Source: Planctomycetales bacterium (GTDB taxonomy: Bacteria > 4484-113 > JAFGCY01). Taken from it: a stretch of 5,692 nucleotides of DNA. The DNA lies in contig JAHEFU010000193.1 of assembly GCA_024645305.1 (NCBI GenBank), forward strand, positions 1 through 5,692, read 5' to 3'. Positions within the stretch are counted from its first letter, which is position 1. Each line of letters starts with the position of its first letter. Both the position numbers and the translations under genes were made by a program. Below the pieces are notes generated by a model. It saw only the letters and a list, made by a program, of their open reading frames with translations. It was not told where the DNA came from and did no database searches. This document shows, piece after piece, positions 5,042-5,692 of this stretch.

Positions 5042-5692
5042 CTACTCCTGCACTATGGCCAGCAGGTTGCCGGCTCTGGTATCCGACACGATCACGAGTG
5101 GTTTGTTATTGATTGTGACAAGCTGTTCAGGTATGTCAAAGGTGTCGCCATACCCAATTACCTGAACTTCTCCCCAGCTCGTACCCTCGGCATTATTGGC
5201 ACGGATGAACCTGTATTCTCCCCCCTGCTGGATAAAGAACACACAGGGCCTGCCGTCAAGTTCCGCGAGCAGCGAGCGCTCAAAGTGCCGACCTTCGGTT
5301 GCAGTCAGCACTGAACTGCCCCAGCTTGTGCCTTCAGCATCATTGGCACGGATGAAACGCGGGGCCTCAAAGAATCCACCGACCAGCACGGCAGGTTTGC
5401 CAGCGATGATCTTCACGTCATAGCCGTCATCATGGCGGCTGTTGGGGATCTCCACCGGCGTGCCCCATGTGCTGCCATCCGCCGCCGTGGCCCGTACCAC
5501 CCTCAGGTTGTCAAATTCCGAATCAAGTGTGTAGAACACGGCGGGAAAGCCACTCAGCAGCAGTGGCACCGCATCAGCCAGTTCTGGGTCAGGGCCCGTA
5601 CCACTGGTAATCAGCACCTCCGTCGTCGGCCAGATGTCCCCGCTGATGGAGGTCGAGCGGATGAACTTGAGCTCGTCACGGCTGGGCGCTGT
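5042..5692 (-). CDS. C-terminal part of a repeat protein, probably beta-propeller-like and exported; N-terminus beyond window
   Basis: The minus-strand frame is open from the right edge (base 5692) to TAG at 5044-5042, giving 216 visible residues that end NLLAIVQE. Four copies of a 48-55 residue repeat are visible. Their conserved Trp lie at 21, 76, 124 and 173 of the visible part, in FIRSTSISGDIW, VVRATAADGSTWG, FIRANDAEGTSWG and FIRANNAEGTSWG. After each core comes a beta-strand of the form G.PAV.[FV] (SGFPAVFY, AGKPAVLV, DGRPCVFF, NNKPLVIV). This periodicity and strand pattern fit blades of a beta-propeller of the sialidase or BNR-like kind, common in secreted proteins. No catalytic motif is visible, so no function is assigned. 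The GTG at 5617 is not the start, because the repeat pattern runs upstream of it to the edge. It converges on gltX and is independent of it. Well supported as coding; the fold is inferred. Confidence 0.88.
   Translation of the reverse strand, partial: TAPSRDELKFIRSTSISGDIWPTTEVLITSGTGPDPELADAVPLLLSGFPAVFYTLDSEFDNLRVVRATAADGSTWGTPVEIPNSRHDDGYDVKIIAGKPAVLVGGFFEAPRFIRANDAEGTSWGSSVLTATEGRHFERSLLAELDGRPCVFFIQQGGEYRFIRANNAEGTSWGEVQVIGYGDTFDIPEQLVTINNKPLVIVSDTRAGNLLAIVQE
5171..5356 (-). repeat. Two near-identical repeat cores within the repeat-protein gene
   Basis: The segments 5318-5356 and 5171-5209 encode FIRANDAEGTSWG and FIRANNAEGTSWG. The two 39-base stretches agree at 33 positions and share the identical 15-mer ATTGGCACGGATGAA on the plus strand. 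Most differences are silent, which fits tandem duplication of a repeat unit followed by purifying selection on the core. Confidence 0.8.

Noticed and set aside
4883..5314. 143-codon plus-strand frame overlapping the repeat-protein gene
   Set aside because: Its first part runs through the palindromic intergenic DNA and the rest is antisense to the repeat protein; it has no domain.

Overview
The window looks like chromosomal DNA from a GC-rich bacterium with a Gram-negative style lipoprotein signal. I cannot place it in a phylum from sequence alone. The large secreted protease with a dockerin end, the repeat-rich beta-type protein and a glutamyl-tRNA synthetase are compatible with several environmental or candidate phyla. 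Proteobacteria-like interspersed repeats are present but do not decide the matter.

Layout. Bases 1-2814 (minus strand) hold the first 938 codons of a multidomain subtilisin-family (S8) protease; its 3' end lies beyond the left edge. It has a lipoprotein signal, a propeptide, a complete Asp/His/Ser triad, beta-sandwich modules and a C-terminal dockerin-like pair of calcium loops. Bases 2815-3037 are a divergent intergenic region. Bases 3038-4495 (plus strand) encode a complete glutamyl-tRNA synthetase, gltX. Bases 4496-5041 carry no convincing gene but are dense in inverted-repeat DNA: a perfect 8-bp stem-loop, a 163-bp element bounded by 27-bp near-perfect inverted repeats, REP-like GTAG motifs and a 16-bp GC palindrome. 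Bases 5042-5692 (minus strand) are the last 216 codons of a protein built of roughly 48-55 residue repeats with a conserved [FV][IV]RA..A.G..WG core, probably a beta-propeller-like exported protein.

The three genes do not form an operon: the protease and gltX diverge, and gltX and the repeat protein converge. gltX is housekeeping (charging tRNA-Glu). The two flanking proteins look like cell-surface or secreted factors, and nothing here ties them to gltX. The points most worth a second look are the lipoprotein-plus-dockerin architecture of the protease, the possible leaderless start of gltX, and the nested inverted-repeat element between gltX and the repeat protein.
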